From positions 2,073,501 to 2,137,500 of the forward strand of contig NZ_CP058669.1 of the NCBI RefSeq assembly GCF_014323565.1: a stretch of DNA of 64,000 nucleotides, in the 5' to 3' direction. The DNA is from Hyphobacterium sp. CCMP332 (lineage in GTDB: Bacteria > Pseudomonadota > Alphaproteobacteria > Caulobacterales > Maricaulaceae). Of the stretch, positions 9,524 to 18,934 are shown piece after piece; the first letter of the stretch is position 1; every line of letters begins with the position of its first letter. The notes under the pieces were generated by a model. That model had not been told where the DNA came from. It saw nothing but the letters and a program-made list of their open reading frames with translations, and did not search any database. Position numbers and translations under genes: made by a program.

Positions 9524-9967
9524 ATGGGGGAGCGGGTGACCGTATCACGACTGGTATATATTTCCCGCGCGCGCCAACCGGTCGCGGACGGCATGGTCGA
9601 GGCCATTCTGGAAACCGCGCGGACGAAGAATGCAGAACGGAATGTCACGGGACTCCTGCTGTTTGACGGCATGAATTTCATGCAATTGCTGGAAGGACCG
9701 ACCTACGAGGTTGAGGCGGTTTTCAATGCCATCATTGCCGATGATCGCCACAGCGATGTCGTCCGGATTGTCTCGGAAACCGGCGTCCAGCGGCAATTTC
9801 CAGGCTGGTCGATGGGCTATGCCTTTGCCCCCGGGGATCGCCTGCCCGAGGGGAAAGGCTGGTTTCCACTGACCAATGGATCGCTTCAGGCCGCCCTGCC
9901 TTCAAAGGTCGATCCCGCCGTGCGGATGCTGTTCACCAGCTTCCTCAGCGTGGCACGCGCCGCCTGA
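9524..9967 (+). CDS. stand-alone BLUF blue-light sensor
   Basis: A 147-residue flavin-binding photoreceptor with only the BLUF domain and a short C-terminal tail. The hallmarks are present: RLVYISRA with the photoactive Tyr12, NVTGLLLFDG with Asn40, NFMQLLEG with Gln54, and FPGWSMGYA with Trp95 and Met97. Short BLUF proteins signal through protein partners rather than a fused output domain; none can be named from the context. The start is an ATG at 9524, about 110 bp from the divergent lepA. Neighbouring eipA is on the same strand but more than 90 bp downstream. Confidence 0.92.
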   Translation: MGERVTVSRLVYISRARQPVADGMVEAILETARTKNAERNVTGLLLFDGMNFMQLLEGPTYEVEAVFNAIIADDRHSDVVRIVSETGVQRQFPGWSMGYAFAPGDRLPEGKGWFPLTNGSLQAALPSKVDPAVRMLFTSFLSVARAA

Positions 9968-10063
9968 TATTAACGACACCCTAACCGGATCGTCATTGTC
10001 TTGCCTGAATTGATGTGCAGATTCGAAACCGAATTCGCGCTGATTGTCAGGAAACAGATCGCC

Positions 10064-10660
10064 ATGTCCATACGCCAGTTTGGTTTTGCATTGATCGCCG
10101 CCTTCGGGCTCAGCCTGCCGGCTGCGGCCCAGGATGAGACCGATTACGGCCAGCCCAGCCGCTATTCAGAGGATGTTGACGGATATTCCCAGGAAGAAGT
10201 CGTCGATGCTGTGTCCGATTTCTTCGGCGTCACCGCAGAGGCCGCCGCCGCCGTGGTGGAACGGGTCTTCTCCGATCTTGGCCGGCCCGTCGGCTATGTC
10301 GCGGGCGAGGAAGTTGCCGCCGCCGTGGGCGTCGGCCTGCGCTATGGCGAAGGTTATCTGACCATGCGCGATGGCCGTCAGGAACATGTCTACTGGCAGG
10401 GCCCGTCGATCGGCTTTGATACCGGCGGCAATGCCAGCCGCGTCTTCGTGCTGGTCTATCGCATGGATGATCCGGACCGCATCTTCCGCCGCTTCCCCGG
10501 CGTGGAAGGCTCGGCCTATTTTGTGGGCGGCATGGGCGTGAATTATCAGCGCGCCGATGGCATCACCCTGGCCCCGATCCGCTCCGGTGTCGGCCTGCGC
10601 GCCGGTGCCAATGTCGGCTATCTCGCCTATTCCCGCCGCCGCAACTGGTTGCCCTTCTAG
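10064..10660 (+). CDS. eipA: EipA family (DUF1134) periplasmic envelope-integrity protein
   Basis: A 198-residue secreted protein of the DUF1134 family, whose Brucella member EipA is a periplasmic protein needed for cell-envelope integrity. A Sec signal peptide ends near AAAQ. The mature part carries the conserved stretches WQGPSIGFDTGGNASR, GSAYFVGGMGVNY, and the C-terminal PIRSGVGLRAGANVGYLAYS. I chose the ATG at 10064, preceded by AGGAAA at good spacing and directly followed by the signal peptide; an upstream start would add 21 residues. It is followed 9 bp later by a GNAT gene, so the two are probably cotranscribed. Confidence 0.9.
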   Translation: MSIRQFGFALIAAFGLSLPAAAQDETDYGQPSRYSEDVDGYSQEEVVDAVSDFFGVTAEAAAAVVERVFSDLGRPVGYVAGEEVAAAVGVGLRYGEGYLTMRDGRQEHVYWQGPSIGFDTGGNASRVFVLVYRMDDPDRIFRRFPGVEGSAYFVGGMGVNYQRADGITLAPIRSGVGLRAGANVGYLAYSRRRNWLPF

Positions 10661-10669
10661 GCTGACCCC

Positions 10670-11185
10670 ATGCAGATCCGCATCGCTGATCGCGCCGACT
10701 ATTCCGGCATAAGGGCGGTGCTCGACGAAGCCTTCGGCCAGACTGCCGAAAGCGCCATCGTCGAACGCCTGCGCAGTGATGATGCCGACAGCCTCGAACT
10801 CGTCGCTGATCATCATGGCGATATCATCGGCACGGTGATGTGGTCTCCGGCCAGCGCGCAGCTCGCCTCGGGAGGCAGTCTGTACGGCCTCGGGCTCGGC
10901 CCGGTCGCGGTTATACCCGCACAGCAATCCAAAGGCATCGGCGCGGCCCTGATCGAGGCCGGGCTGGAGCATTTTGCGCCCTATTCCGTCGCCTTCTTCT
11001 GCGTGCTGGGCGCGCCGGACTATTATGCCCGCTTCGGCTTCACCCCGGCCATCGAGCGCGGCTGGCGCTGGGCCGCCGATGACGGCCGTATTCCGGAAAT
11101 GGCGCAAGCCTTCCAGATCCGCCTGCCCCGGCCCTTGCCCAAAGGCGATGCCATCATCCATTACCACCCGGCCTTCGGCCTTTGA
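10670..11185 (+). CDS. GNAT family N-acetyltransferase (YhbS-like)
   Basis: A 171-residue acetyl-CoA-dependent acyltransferase. Motif A is clear: LGPVAVIPAQQSKGIGAALI, the pyrophosphate-binding loop being QQSKGIG. It is followed by VLGAPDYYARFGF, typical of the COG3153/YhbS group. The acceptor (small molecule or protein N-terminus) cannot be deduced. It lies 9 bp behind eipA and probably shares its transcript; no functional link is evident. Confidence 0.85.
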   Translation: MQIRIADRADYSGIRAVLDEAFGQTAESAIVERLRSDDADSLELVADHHGDIIGTVMWSPASAQLASGGSLYGLGLGPVAVIPAQQSKGIGAALIEAGLEHFAPYSVAFFCVLGAPDYYARFGFTPAIERGWRWAADDGRIPEMAQAFQIRLPRPLPKGDAIIHYHPAFGL

Positions 11186-11448
11186 CACGAATTCGTTTGC
11201 TATTGCCGGCGATCCGTGTGACAGAGCGCCCGTCTTCGTGCCGCGCGTAGATGTCCGGTTTTCCGGTCAGGCGGCACGCCATAGGCCGAGCCATCCATCA
11301 TGTTGACGGATCGCCGTAAGCCCCACCCTCACACTTGATGAGGGGCCATCAGGCGGCTGGTCTACGCAAGCTCCCTATTTTGAAAAACCGCAACGCGCGG
11401 GACCGGCCTTTGCCGTTCCGGCGCGGTGTGTCTGTGAAAGTTGAATTT

Positions 11449-12885
11449 TTGACCCAGTTTACCGATTTCGGCCTTGCCGAACCGATCCTCAAAGCCCTCC
11501 TGTCGGAAGGCTATACCACCCCCACCCCGATCCAGGCCGAAGCCATTCCGGCTTTGATGGCCGGACGCGACCTTCTGGGCACCGCCCAGACCGGCACCGG
11601 CAAGACCGCCGCCTTCACCCTGCCCATTCTCGATGCGATTGCGAAATCGAAGGGCCGCGCGCAAGGCAAGTCCTGCACCGCCCTGATCCTCGCACCGACG
11701 CGCGAACTCGCCTTGCAGATCGCTGAATCCGTCAAGACCTATGGCCGTAATACGCGCCCGAATGTGGCGGTTGTCATGGGCGGCGTGAAACCCGGTGCCC
11801 AGATCCGTGCCATGCGCCCCGGTGTGGATGTTCTGATCGCCACGCCCGGCCGTTTGCTCGACCACATGCAGACCGGTGCCATCAATCTTGGCAGTGTGAA
11901 AACCGTCATTCTGGATGAAGCTGACCAGATGATGGATCTCGGCTTCATGCCGGCCATCCGCCGCATTCTGGCGGCCACGCCGTCCAACCGTCAGACGGCC
12001 CTTCTGTCCGCCACCATGCCGAAGCCGATCCGGGCCCTTGCCCATGATTTCCTGACCAATCCGGTTCAGATTTCCGTCGCGCCCGTCGCGCGTCCGATCG
12101 AACAGATCACCCAGTCGGTTCAATTCCTCGACCGCGCCCAGAAGCTGGAACGCCTTGTCCGCGTGCTCAGCGTGCCGGAAATGACCAGCGGGATCGTCTT
12201 CACGCGCACCAAGCGCGGCGCAGACCGTGTTGCCCAGCGTCTGGTGAAAGCCAACCTCGCGGCGGATGCTATCCACGGCAACAAGAGCCAGAACCAGCGC
12301 CAGCGCGCGCTTGATGCCTTCAAGAAGGGCAAGGTCAATATTCTGGTGGCCACCGATATTGCCGCGCGCGGCATTGATATCGACGGCGTATCGCATGTCG
12401 TGAATTTCGAACTGCCGAATGTGCCGGAATCCTATGTCCACCGTATCGGGCGGACCGCACGGGCCGGTAATACCGGCATCGCCGTCGCATTCTGCGATGA
12501 CGAGGAAAAGCCGCTTTTGAAGGATATCGAACGCCTCATCGGCTATCGGCTTGCCGTCACCAATGAGGACGGTGTTGAACAACACCCCTCCAAGCCCTTC
12601 ACCGAAGAAGCCCGCGGTCCGGCACCGGTCAAGAAACCCCGCCCCCGCGGTGGCCGGAACCGCAATCGCGGTCCGCGTCCCGAAGGTCAGGCAGGCGAGC
12701 GCGCACAATCTCCCCGTCCGCAAGGCCAACGCCCGGAGCGCGCCAAAAGCGCCACTGGTCCGGGAAATGACAATGCGGCACCGAACCGTTTCGGAAAGAG
12801 CAAGTTCAAACCAGCCCAGGGTGGCAGCAAGTCGGCATCCCCGGGGCGTCCGCGCGCCGGTGGCCCGAACCGCCGCTCGGCCTGA
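11449..12885 (+). CDS. rhlE: DEAD-box ATP-dependent RNA helicase, RhlE type
   Basis: A 478-residue RNA helicase expected to act in ribosome assembly or RNA turnover. The Q motif (GYTTPTPIQ, 21-29), Walker A AQTGTGKT (46-53), DEAD box (ILDEADQMMD), SAT motif and HRIGRTARAG are all present. A basic tail of about 100 residues rich in Arg, Pro, Gly and Asn follows, as in RhlE proteins. The start is uncertain. TTG at 11449 gives MTQFTDFGLAEP, which matches how homologues begin; GTG at 11428 or earlier is possible. About 260 bp of leader precede it without an obvious gene. Confidence 0.9.
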   Translation: MTQFTDFGLAEPILKALLSEGYTTPTPIQAEAIPALMAGRDLLGTAQTGTGKTAAFTLPILDAIAKSKGRAQGKSCTALILAPTRELALQIAESVKTYGRNTRPNVAVVMGGVKPGAQIRAMRPGVDVLIATPGRLLDHMQTGAINLGSVKTVILDEADQMMDLGFMPAIRRILAATPSNRQTALLSATMPKPIRALAHDFLTNPVQISVAPVARPIEQITQSVQFLDRAQKLERLVRVLSVPEMTSGIVFTRTKRGADRVAQRLVKANLAADAIHGNKSQNQRQRALDAFKKGKVNILVATDIAARGIDIDGVSHVVNFELPNVPESYVHRIGRTARAGNTGIAVAFCDDEEKPLLKDIERLIGYRLAVTNEDGVEQHPSKPFTEEARGPAPVKKPRPRGGRNRNRGPRPEGQAGERAQSPRPQGQRPERAKSATGPGNDNAAPNRFGKSKFKPAQGGSKSASPGRPRAGGPNRRSA

Positions 12886-12910
12886 CGCGCCGCGTCGTCC
12901 GCTGAAAAGA

Positions 12911-13013
12911 TTTCTCCCCCTGCTTGCGGGGGGAGTGTCGCGGAGCGACGAGGGGGGCGGCCCCCCTCCGCCTCGCTGGCTCGGCACCTCCCCCGTAAAC
13001 GGGGGAGGAAATC
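12911..13013. repeat. intergenic nested palindromic element, family A copy 1
   Basis: A 103-bp element fills the gap between the convergent rhlE and pheT ends. Its left part is TTTCTCCCCC-TGCTTGC-GGGGGGAG and its right part CTCCCCC-GTAAA-CGGGGGAGGAAA. Each folds as a strong hairpin, and the two outer ends are inverse complements. A second copy with the same ends and a different centre lies at 51981-52098, also between convergent genes. The position suggests bidirectional termination. Confidence 0.75.
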
Positions 13014-15412
13014 TACCCCCGTAAAACCGCTCCCGTCGCTTTCTCGACCGACGCCACAATCTTCGCCGCAACCGCTTCGATTTCCTTGTCAGTGAGGGTT
13101 TTCTCACGCGGCTGGATGACCGCCTCGATGGCCAGCGAGACCTGCCCCTCGGGCACGCCCTTGCCGGCATAGACATCAAACACGGAAACGTCCGCAATCA
13201 TCGCCTTGTCCGCGCCCTTGGCCGCCCGGACCAGCGTATCCGCAGCGACGGTGGAATCGACGAGGAAAGCGAAATCGCGCTTCACGGGTGTCAGCTCGGC
13301 GCGATCCAGCGCCGGACGCGCCTTGGTTGCGGCCTTCTTCTTCGGGTCGGGAATACCGTCGAGAATGATCTCGAAGCCAATAACGCGGCCATCAATACCG
13401 AGTGCTTTCAGAACGCGCGGATGAATTTCGCCAAACTCGGCCAGCACATTCTTTGGCCCCAGACGCAAAACGCCAGAGCGCCCCGGATGCCACCAGTTGC
13501 GCGCCTCGGCTGCAACCTGTAGCGACTCCACCGGCGCACCGGCGGCGTCCAGCGCCGCCATCGCATCGGCCTTGGCATCAAACAGATCGGCTTCGCGCGT
13601 CCCGGCCCAGCGCCGTCCGGCAGCGACAAAACGCACACCCGACACCGCCATGCGTTGGCCGTCCGGCGCATCGGTCAGATAGATCGGACCGGCTTCAAAC
13701 AGGCGCGGATCCGCAATGCCCTTGTCGGCATTGTCCTGCAACGCGGTCAGAAGATGGATCAGCGCCGTCGGCCGCATCACATCAAGATCGGACGAAATCG
13801 GATTGGCCAGCTCCAGCCCCTCGCCATGTCCGCCAAACAAGGCAGCCTGATCCCGGTGACAGAAGGACCAGGTGACCGCCTCGTTATAGCCGCGCACCGC
13901 CAGCGCCCGGCGGGCATGGCGGGCGCGGTTCTGCCCCTCGGTGGCGGTCGGCTCGCGCCGCCCCGGCAGTTTCGGCAGTGAAATGGCTTCAATCCGGTTA
14001 TAGCCGTGAATGCGCGCCACCTCCTCGACGAGGTCGGCCTTCATCGTGCAATCGCGGCGGAAGGTCGGCACTTCCACATGCAGCGTGTCACCCGAACCCG
14101 CGACGCCGAAGCCCAGATCCATCAGGATTTTCGTGATCGTCTCCGGTGTCAGATCCAGCCCGGTCAGACGCCTGACCTCGGAGACCGGAAACGTGATCGG
14201 TGCCGGTGCCGCCGGAGCTTCACCCGCAACCCGGATTTCGGAAACCTCGCCGCCGCACAAGTCGACGATCATCTGTGTGGCCAGATCGATCCCGGTCTGG
14301 ATCGAACCGGTATCGACACCACGCTCGAACCGGTAGCGCGCATCCGATTCAATGCCGGTCGCCCGGCCTGTGGCGCGGGTGATCTCGGGATCAAACCAGG
14401 CGCTCTCGATAAAGACATTAACGGTGCCGTCGGTGACGCCGGACATCTCCCCGCCCATCACACCACCCAGGCCAAGGCAATTGTCTTCATCGGCAATCAC
14501 GCACTGCTCGGCGGTCGGCGTATAGTGTTTGCCATCCAGCGCCTCGAACCGATCCGCCTCGCCCTTGCCCCGGCGGGCAATGATGGTCGGGCCGATCTTG
14601 TCGGCATCATAGACGTGCAAGGGGCGGCAGCGGTCATAGGAGACGAGATTGGTGATATCGGCGAGGATGTTGATCGGGCGCAGGCCGATGGCTTCCAGCT
14701 TGCGTTTCAGCCAGTCCGGCGAGGGACCATTCTTGACGCCGCGAATATAGCGCCCGGCAAAGACCGGACAGGCCTCCGGATAGTCCAGCCGGATCTCGAT
14801 CGGGCAGGGAAAAGCGCCCTTGATCTGCTTCGGTGCCGGCGTGATCACCTTGCCCAGTCCTGCAGCGGCGAGGTCGCGCGCAATCCCGTCCACGCCCAGC
14901 CAGTCCGGGCGGTTGGGCGTCACTTCAAAATCAATCACCGGATCATTCGCGCCCAGCGCCTCGGCGGCGGGGCCCCCGACCGCCCAATCACCTTTGAGAT
15001 CGATAATGCCGTCATGATCCTCACCGGCATTCAGTTCCTTCGCGGAACACAGCATGCCGTGGGATTCAATGCCGCGAATCTTGCGAGGCTTTTTATCCAG
15101 CGCGAAATCCGCGCCCGGAATCCAGGTGCCGAGCGGCGCATAGATCGCCTTCATCCCGGCATGCGCATTGGGCGCGCCGCAGACAATCTGTTTGGTGCCT
15201 TCATACGTCTCGACGGTGCAGACTTTCAGCTTGTCGGCATCGGGGTGTTTTTCTGCCGAGATGACATGCGCCACGGTAAAGGCCGACAGGGCTTCAGCCG
15301 GGTTGTCGACATGCTCAACTTCAAGACCGGCCATGGTCATCGCTTCAACGATCTCGTCGACGGAGGCATCGGTTTCCAGATGCTCTTTCAGCCAGGACAG
15401 GGTGAATTTCAT
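13013..15412 (-). CDS. pheT: phenylalanine--tRNA ligase beta subunit
   Basis: The 799-residue beta chain of the alpha2-beta2 phenylalanyl-tRNA synthetase. It has the N-terminal tRNA-binding (EMAP-like) domain (VAHVISAEKHPDADKLKVC, about 48-66), the B3/B4 editing region that removes mis-charged tyrosine, the B5 domain, and the C-terminal ferredoxin-fold anticodon-binding domain ending at the stop. Length is normal. Its ATG overlaps the stop of the upstream unknown gene (ATGA, 15409-15412), which implies translational coupling; pheS lies two genes further upstream. Confidence 0.97.
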   Translation of the reverse strand: MKFTLSWLKEHLETDASVDEIVEAMTMAGLEVEHVDNPAEALSAFTVAHVISAEKHPDADKLKVCTVETYEGTKQIVCGAPNAHAGMKAIYAPLGTWIPGADFALDKKPRKIRGIESHGMLCSAKELNAGEDHDGIIDLKGDWAVGGPAAEALGANDPVIDFEVTPNRPDWLGVDGIARDLAAAGLGKVITPAPKQIKGAFPCPIEIRLDYPEACPVFAGRYIRGVKNGPSPDWLKRKLEAIGLRPINILADITNLVSYDRCRPLHVYDADKIGPTIIARRGKGEADRFEALDGKHYTPTAEQCVIADEDNCLGLGGVMGGEMSGVTDGTVNVFIESAWFDPEITRATGRATGIESDARYRFERGVDTGSIQTGIDLATQMIVDLCGGEVSEIRVAGEAPAAPAPITFPVSEVRRLTGLDLTPETITKILMDLGFGVAGSGDTLHVEVPTFRRDCTMKADLVEEVARIHGYNRIEAISLPKLPGRREPTATEGQNRARHARRALAVRGYNEAVTWSFCHRDQAALFGGHGEGLELANPISSDLDVMRPTALIHLLTALQDNADKGIADPRLFEAGPIYLTDAPDGQRMAVSGVRFVAAGRRWAGTREADLFDAKADAMAALDAAGAPVESLQVAAEARNWWHPGRSGVLRLGPKNVLAEFGEIHPRVLKALGIDGRVIGFEIILDGIPDPKKKAATKARPALDRAELTPVKRDFAFLVDSTVAADTLVRAAKGADKAMIADVSVFDVYAGKGVPEGQVSLAIEAVIQPREKTLTDKEIEAVAAKIVASVEKATGAVLRG

Positions 15413-16044
15413 TGTTCGGCTCCCGCCGTTTCTTGTGTGTCGTCTTCAAGGGGTGTTGGCGGGATGAACGCTTCCGAACCATAGCGTTCGAAAACATCAA
15501 TCCCGGGGTCCGGACAGGTGGCGACGGACTGCCGGTCCGGCACCTGAACGGTGGCGATCCAGCAGCGATCGAAAACCGAGCAGTAACAGATCTCGACGTC
15601 CCAGCGTTCCCATTCCGCGAACAGGGCGGAAATATGGTCCGCATCCACCTCATCCGCCGGCCAGGCGGCAGAAATCGGCGTGACCAGTTCGCCCGGCGCG
15701 ATCACACGGCCGGTCAGCGTTACCCACGACCGGTCGACCTGTCCTGCGGGCATGGCGCTGAACATGCCATCAATTCGATCAACCGGTTCGCCATCCTGCA
15801 GCGGCGTGACATTGCGGATAAAGGCCGGGCCGACCCCATTATTCGCGACGCGCAGACCCAGCGTGAGCTGGTCCTCAACGGTTCGCGTGAAGGCATCCAC
15901 CTGCAGCGCCGGCACGACGGCGCCATGTTGCTGGGCGCGCATCACCCGCGCCTGATCCCACGCCACATAAAGCGCCGCGAGACCCACGACCATCGCGCCG
16001 ATGGCGGTGAGCGCCTGATGATTGGATTTGAACCAGCGGAGCAT
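15409..16044 (-). CDS. unknown membrane-anchored protein between pheS and pheT (second)
   Basis: A 211-residue protein of no recognised family. One transmembrane segment lies near the N-terminus (about 12-29, ALTAIGAMVVGLAALYVAW), followed by a likely periplasmic or cytosolic globular part with ADEVDADHISALFAEWERWD and a Cys-containing CYCSVFDRCW stretch. The ATG at 16044 is fixed by a TAATG overlap with the upstream gene; the 3' end overlaps the pheT start by ATGA. It is therefore coupled on both sides inside the pheS-pheT operon. No link to tRNA charging is visible. Confidence 0.75.
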   Translation of the reverse strand: MLRWFKSNHQALTAIGAMVVGLAALYVAWDQARVMRAQQHGAVVPALQVDAFTRTVEDQLTLGLRVANNGVGPAFIRNVTPLQDGEPVDRIDGMFSAMPAGQVDRSWVTLTGRVIAPGELVTPISAAWPADEVDADHISALFAEWERWDVEICYCSVFDRCWIATVQVPDRQSVATCPDPGIDVFERYGSEAFIPPTPLEDDTQETAGAEQ

Positions 16045-16535
16045 TATGAAAGCACCCAAGTATACTCGTCTTGTCCGGGGCACGATGACCAGATGCCATC
16101 AGCTATCAGATCACTCGCAGACACCAAGATCCGACCGTCGTCGACAGGCTCTATTGTCATATCGTGACCAGTATCGGTTTCGATCACCCATGGAGAACGG
16201 TGGGTCTGGAAATTCAAAGCATGCGGCAGCGGTCGTTCACGGTCCACAGTCCGGAAATACATTTCCCAATCGGAGTACTCACCATCTAACTGCCCCAACA
16301 CCATAATGTTACTTCCGCGACCGATACGATAGATGACGACATCGCCTTGGCCGGGCGTCTGCCAGCATCCGGGAAGGTGCCGGACAGCATAGCGGCTTTG
16401 GGCCTCCCGCCAGAACATATTCAGAATATCCGGACTGGACCAGATCACAACGCCCATAATGATCGGTACGGACACCATTAAGCCGACCAGCAGCCTATTG
16501 GTCGTCCGCGGTGATATGCCTGTCCCGAAAATCAT
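16044..16535 (-). CDS. unknown membrane-anchored protein between pheS and pheT (first)
   Basis: A 163-residue protein with a single N-terminal transmembrane helix (about 15-33) and a soluble C-terminal part with paired cysteines (LPGCWQTPGQGD near the middle, SSCPGQ near the end), suggesting an exported, disulfide-bonded domain. No family recognised. It follows pheS by 9 bp and is coupled to the next gene by a TAATG overlap. Its base composition is more AT-rich than pheS and pheT, hinting at a late insertion into the operon. Confidence 0.72.
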   Translation of the reverse strand: MIFGTGISPRTTNRLLVGLMVSVPIIMGVVIWSSPDILNMFWREAQSRYAVRHLPGCWQTPGQGDVVIYRIGRGSNIMVLGQLDGEYSDWEMYFRTVDRERPLPHALNFQTHRSPWVIETDTGHDMTIEPVDDGRILVSASDLIADGIWSSCPGQDEYTWVLS

Positions 16536-16544
16536 GAGTGCAAC

Positions 16545-17627
16545 CTAACTCAACCCGGTCGCGAGATTGGCTTGCAAGAGCGGCGAGAAGCCGTAATGCG
16601 CCAGCCAGCGCGTATCATTGGCGAAATAATCGCGCAGATCCGGTGCGCCATATTTCAGCATGGCAAGGCGATCCACGCCCATCCCCCAGGCAAAGCCCTG
16701 ATATTCGTCCGGATCGAGCCCGCAGGAGCGGATCACATTCGGATGCACCATGCCGCAGCCCAGAATCTCCATCCAGCTATCGCCCTCGCCGATCTTCACC
16801 GCATCACCAACGCGGGAGTATCTGACGTCCATCTCGGCGGACGGTTCGGTGAAGGGGAAATGGTGCGGGCGGAATTGCGCCTCCACCGTATCGGTCTCAA
16901 AAAAGGCGGCGAGGAAATCCATCAGGATGCCCTTGAGGTGGCCCATATGAGCCCCCTTGTCGATGACAAGGCCTTCGACCTGATGGAACATCGGCGTATG
17001 GGTCTGGTCCCAGTCACAGCGATAGACGCGGCCCGGCGCAATGATCCGGATCGGCGGTTTCTGCGTCATCATCGTGCGGATCTGCACCGGCGAGGTGTGG
17101 GTGCGCAAAACCATCTGCGAACCGTCCGCGCGCGGCTTCATGAAGAAGGTGTCGTGCGTATCGCGCGCCGGATGGCCTTCGGGAAAGTTCAGCGCGGTGA
17201 AATTGTGGAAATCATCTTCCACATCCGGGCCTTCCGCGACGGTAAAGCCCATATCCGAGAAGATGACGGCGAGCTCTTCCATCACCTGGGTGACCGGGTG
17301 CAGCTTGCCGCGCGGTTCGGGACGGATGGGCAGGGTGACATCGGCGCGCTCGGTGGCCAGACGCGCATCCAGCGCGGCATCGTCCAGCGCGGCTTTCTTC
17401 GCGGTGATCGCATCGCCAATCGTGTTTTTCAGACTGTTCAGGGCCGGGCCCATCACCTGACGCTCTTCCGGGCTCATCTGGCCCATGCCGCGCATCATCA
17501 GGGAGATCTGCCCCTTCTTGCCCAGCGCCTCGACGCGCAGGGCTTCCAGAGACGCTGCATCACCCGCAGCGGCAACCGCCGCCAGAAGCTCGGTTTTCAG
17601 GGCCTCGATATCGGAAGGTCCGGCCAT
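16545..17627 (-). CDS. pheS: phenylalanine--tRNA ligase alpha subunit
   Basis: The 360-residue catalytic alpha chain of phenylalanyl-tRNA synthetase, which activates phenylalanine and charges tRNA-Phe. The N-terminal coiled coil is followed by the class II core: DTHDTFFM, the motif 2 region [21 protein letters not shown], and motif 3 [13 protein letters not shown] near the C-terminus. Length and start (ATG at 17627) are standard. It sits downstream of rplT and the DUF1272 gene on the same strand and upstream of two unknown genes and pheT. Confidence 0.97.
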   Translation of the reverse strand: MAGPSDIEALKTELLAAVAAAGDAASLEALRVEALGKKGQISLMMRGMGQMSPEERQVMGPALNSLKNTIGDAITAKKAALDDAALDARLATERADVTLPIRPEPRGKLHPVTQVMEELAVIFSDMGFTVAEGPDVEDDFHNFTALNFPEGHPARDTHDTFFMKPRADGSQMVLRTHTSPVQIRTMMTQKPPIRIIAPGRVYRCDWDQTHTPMFHQVEGLVIDKGAHMGHLKGILMDFLAAFFETDTVEAQFRPHHFPFTEPSAEMDVRYSRVGDAVKIGEGDSWMEILGCGMVHPNVIRSCGLDPDEYQGFAWGMGVDRLAMLKYGAPDLRDYFANDTRWLAHYGFSPLLQANLATGLS

Positions 17628-17698
17628 AATGTCTCATCCTCGCATTGCACAGCGCCTGTGCGCTGGTCTACCGCCCGGAAACGGAAATGGCGAGGGGA

Positions 17699-17884
17699 TC
17701 AGGACCGCTTTATGCGTTTGGGCCGGGCCACAAGCTCGCCGCCGCAATTCGGGCAGACATGTTTGTGAACATCCTCGGTGCAGGGCGCACAGAAGGAGCA
17801 TTCAAAGCTGCAGATATAGGCCGGGCCGTCGGGGAGAATCGCCCGCTCGCACGTCTGGCAAGCGGGCTTCATCTCGAGGGCCAT
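17699..17884 (-). CDS. DUF1272 small zinc-ribbon-like protein
   Basis: A 61-residue cysteine-rich protein. It has the DUF1272 layout: MALEMKPACQTCE, ICSFECSFCAPC, and CPNCGGEL before a basic tail, giving four Cys pairs that would bind zinc. The family has no known function. It lies 6 bp after rplT and about 70 bp before pheS on the same strand, so it is likely part of the translation transcript. Confidence 0.88.
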   Translation of the reverse strand: MALEMKPACQTCERAILPDGPAYICSFECSFCAPCTEDVHKHVCPNCGGELVARPKRIKRS

Positions 17885-17890
17885 CAGACG

Positions 17891-18247
17891 TTAGTCCAGT
17901 GCGGCCTGTGCCTGATCGACCAGGGCTTTGAAGGCCTCGGGTTCCCGAATGGCCAGATCGGAGAGCACCTTGCGGTCCACTTCAATCCCGGCCTTCGTGA
18001 GGCCGGCCATAAATCGGGAATAGGTCGTGCCGTGCAGACGGGCACCGGCATTGATCCGCTGGATCCACAAGGCGCGGAAAGTGCGCTTCTTGGTGCGGCG
18101 GTCGCGATAGGCGTACTGGCCGGCTTTCTCGACGGCCTGTACCGCAACGCGGTAAACATTTTTCCGGCGGCCATAATAACCTTTGGCCTGGGAAATAACT
18201 TTTTTGTGGCGGGCGCGGGAGACGGTGCCGCGTTTAACTCGTGCCAT
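17891..18247 (-). CDS. rplT: 50S ribosomal protein L20
   Basis: The 118-residue L20 binds 23S rRNA and is needed early in 50S assembly. The sequence has the typical basic N-terminus ([17 protein letters not shown]), [12 protein letters not shown], and [13 protein letters not shown]. In several bacteria L20 represses its own rpmI-rplT mRNA; no leader mimic could be assigned by eye here. It follows rpmI by 35 bp. Confidence 0.98.
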   Translation of the reverse strand: MARVKRGTVSRARHKKVISQAKGYYGRRKNVYRVAVQAVEKAGQYAYRDRRTKKRTFRALWIQRINAGARLHGTTYSRFMAGLTKAGIEVDRKVLSDLAIREPEAFKALVDQAQAALD

Positions 18248-18282
18248 GATTCAAGCTCCGTAACGGGTGATTCCAGTACGCC

Positions 18283-18486
18283 TTAAAGGCCGTAGGGAAT
18301 GTAATTCTTTTTCACGATCTTCTGGTCGGCATCCGCCATGACGGTGGTGCCACGCTTGTTGCGGATCTGCTTATTCGTCCGCTTGATCATGCCGTGACGT
18401 TTTCCAGCCTGGCCGGCTTTCACCTTGCCTGTGGCCGTAAGCTTGAAGCGCTTTTTGGCGCCGCTCTTGGTCTTCAACTTCGACAT
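18283..18486 (-). CDS. rpmI: 50S ribosomal protein L35
   Basis: The 67-residue basic L35 of the large ribosomal subunit: [15 protein letters not shown] at the start and [12 protein letters not shown]-type end ([12 protein letters not shown]). I chose the ATG at 18486, which matches homologues and follows GGAG; an upstream start would add four residues. It is the first gene of the rpmI-rplT-DUF1272-pheS-pheT series. infC, often adjacent, is 7.3 kb away on the same strand. Confidence 0.97.
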   Translation of the reverse strand: MSKLKTKSGAKKRFKLTATGKVKAGQAGKRHGMIKRTNKQIRNKRGTTVMADADQKIVKKNYIPYGL

Positions 18487-18614
18487 TTTTCGCTCCATTT
18501 CCGGCGGGGTAGGCTCCGCCTTGCGTTCGTCGGCTGCCGGGCATGTCGATCTGGCCCGGGTGGCCGGTGTTTCAAAGAGCGCGCGTCTTATGGGAAAAGC
18601 CGCGCGATTGCAAG

Positions 18615-18914
18615 TCAGACCGGCCGCCGCAAAGCCACATCTATCAGTTCCGCGAATTTCTGCCGCTGGTCCTCGATATCACCCGATGCCAGCGCGTTCT
18701 CAACACAATGATCGGCGTGCGATTTCAGCACTTCACGCTCCACCGCCGTCAACGCCGATTTGATCGCCGAAATCTGGGTCAGAATGTCGATGCAATAGCG
18801 CTCGGTCTCGATCATTCCGGCCACGCCGCGCACCTGTCCCTCGATCCGTTTCAATCGGCCCAGAAGGGCGGTGTGATCGGCGGCAGATGTTGCGTGGTCG
18901 CAGATGTCAGACAT
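18615..18914 (-). CDS. csoR: CsoR-type copper-sensing repressor
   Basis: A 99-residue all-helical metal-sensing repressor. The Cu(I) ligand set of CsoR is present at Cys41, His66 and Cys70, with the same spacing (25 and 4) as the Cys36/His61/Cys65 of the characterised Mycobacterium protein. [12 protein letters not shown] (20-31) is the family DNA/dimer motif. The ATG at 18914 gives a compact product; longer starts run through the operator and promoter. It is divergent from the copper genes, and a 17-bp palindrome with C4/G4 arms lies between them, so it should repress both directions until copper binds. Confidence 0.93.
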   Translation of the reverse strand: MSDICDHATSAADHTALLGRLKRIEGQVRGVAGMIETERYCIDILTQISAIKSALTAVEREVLKSHADHCVENALASGDIEDQRQKFAELIDVALRRPV

Positions 18915-18934
18915 GATGTAGAAGCGCTCCTTGT

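Noticed and set aside
11362-13197. 611-codon open frame opposite the rhlE helicase
   Set aside because: It is antisense to a clear DEAD-box gene and reaches into the repeat and pheT; low-complexity translation.
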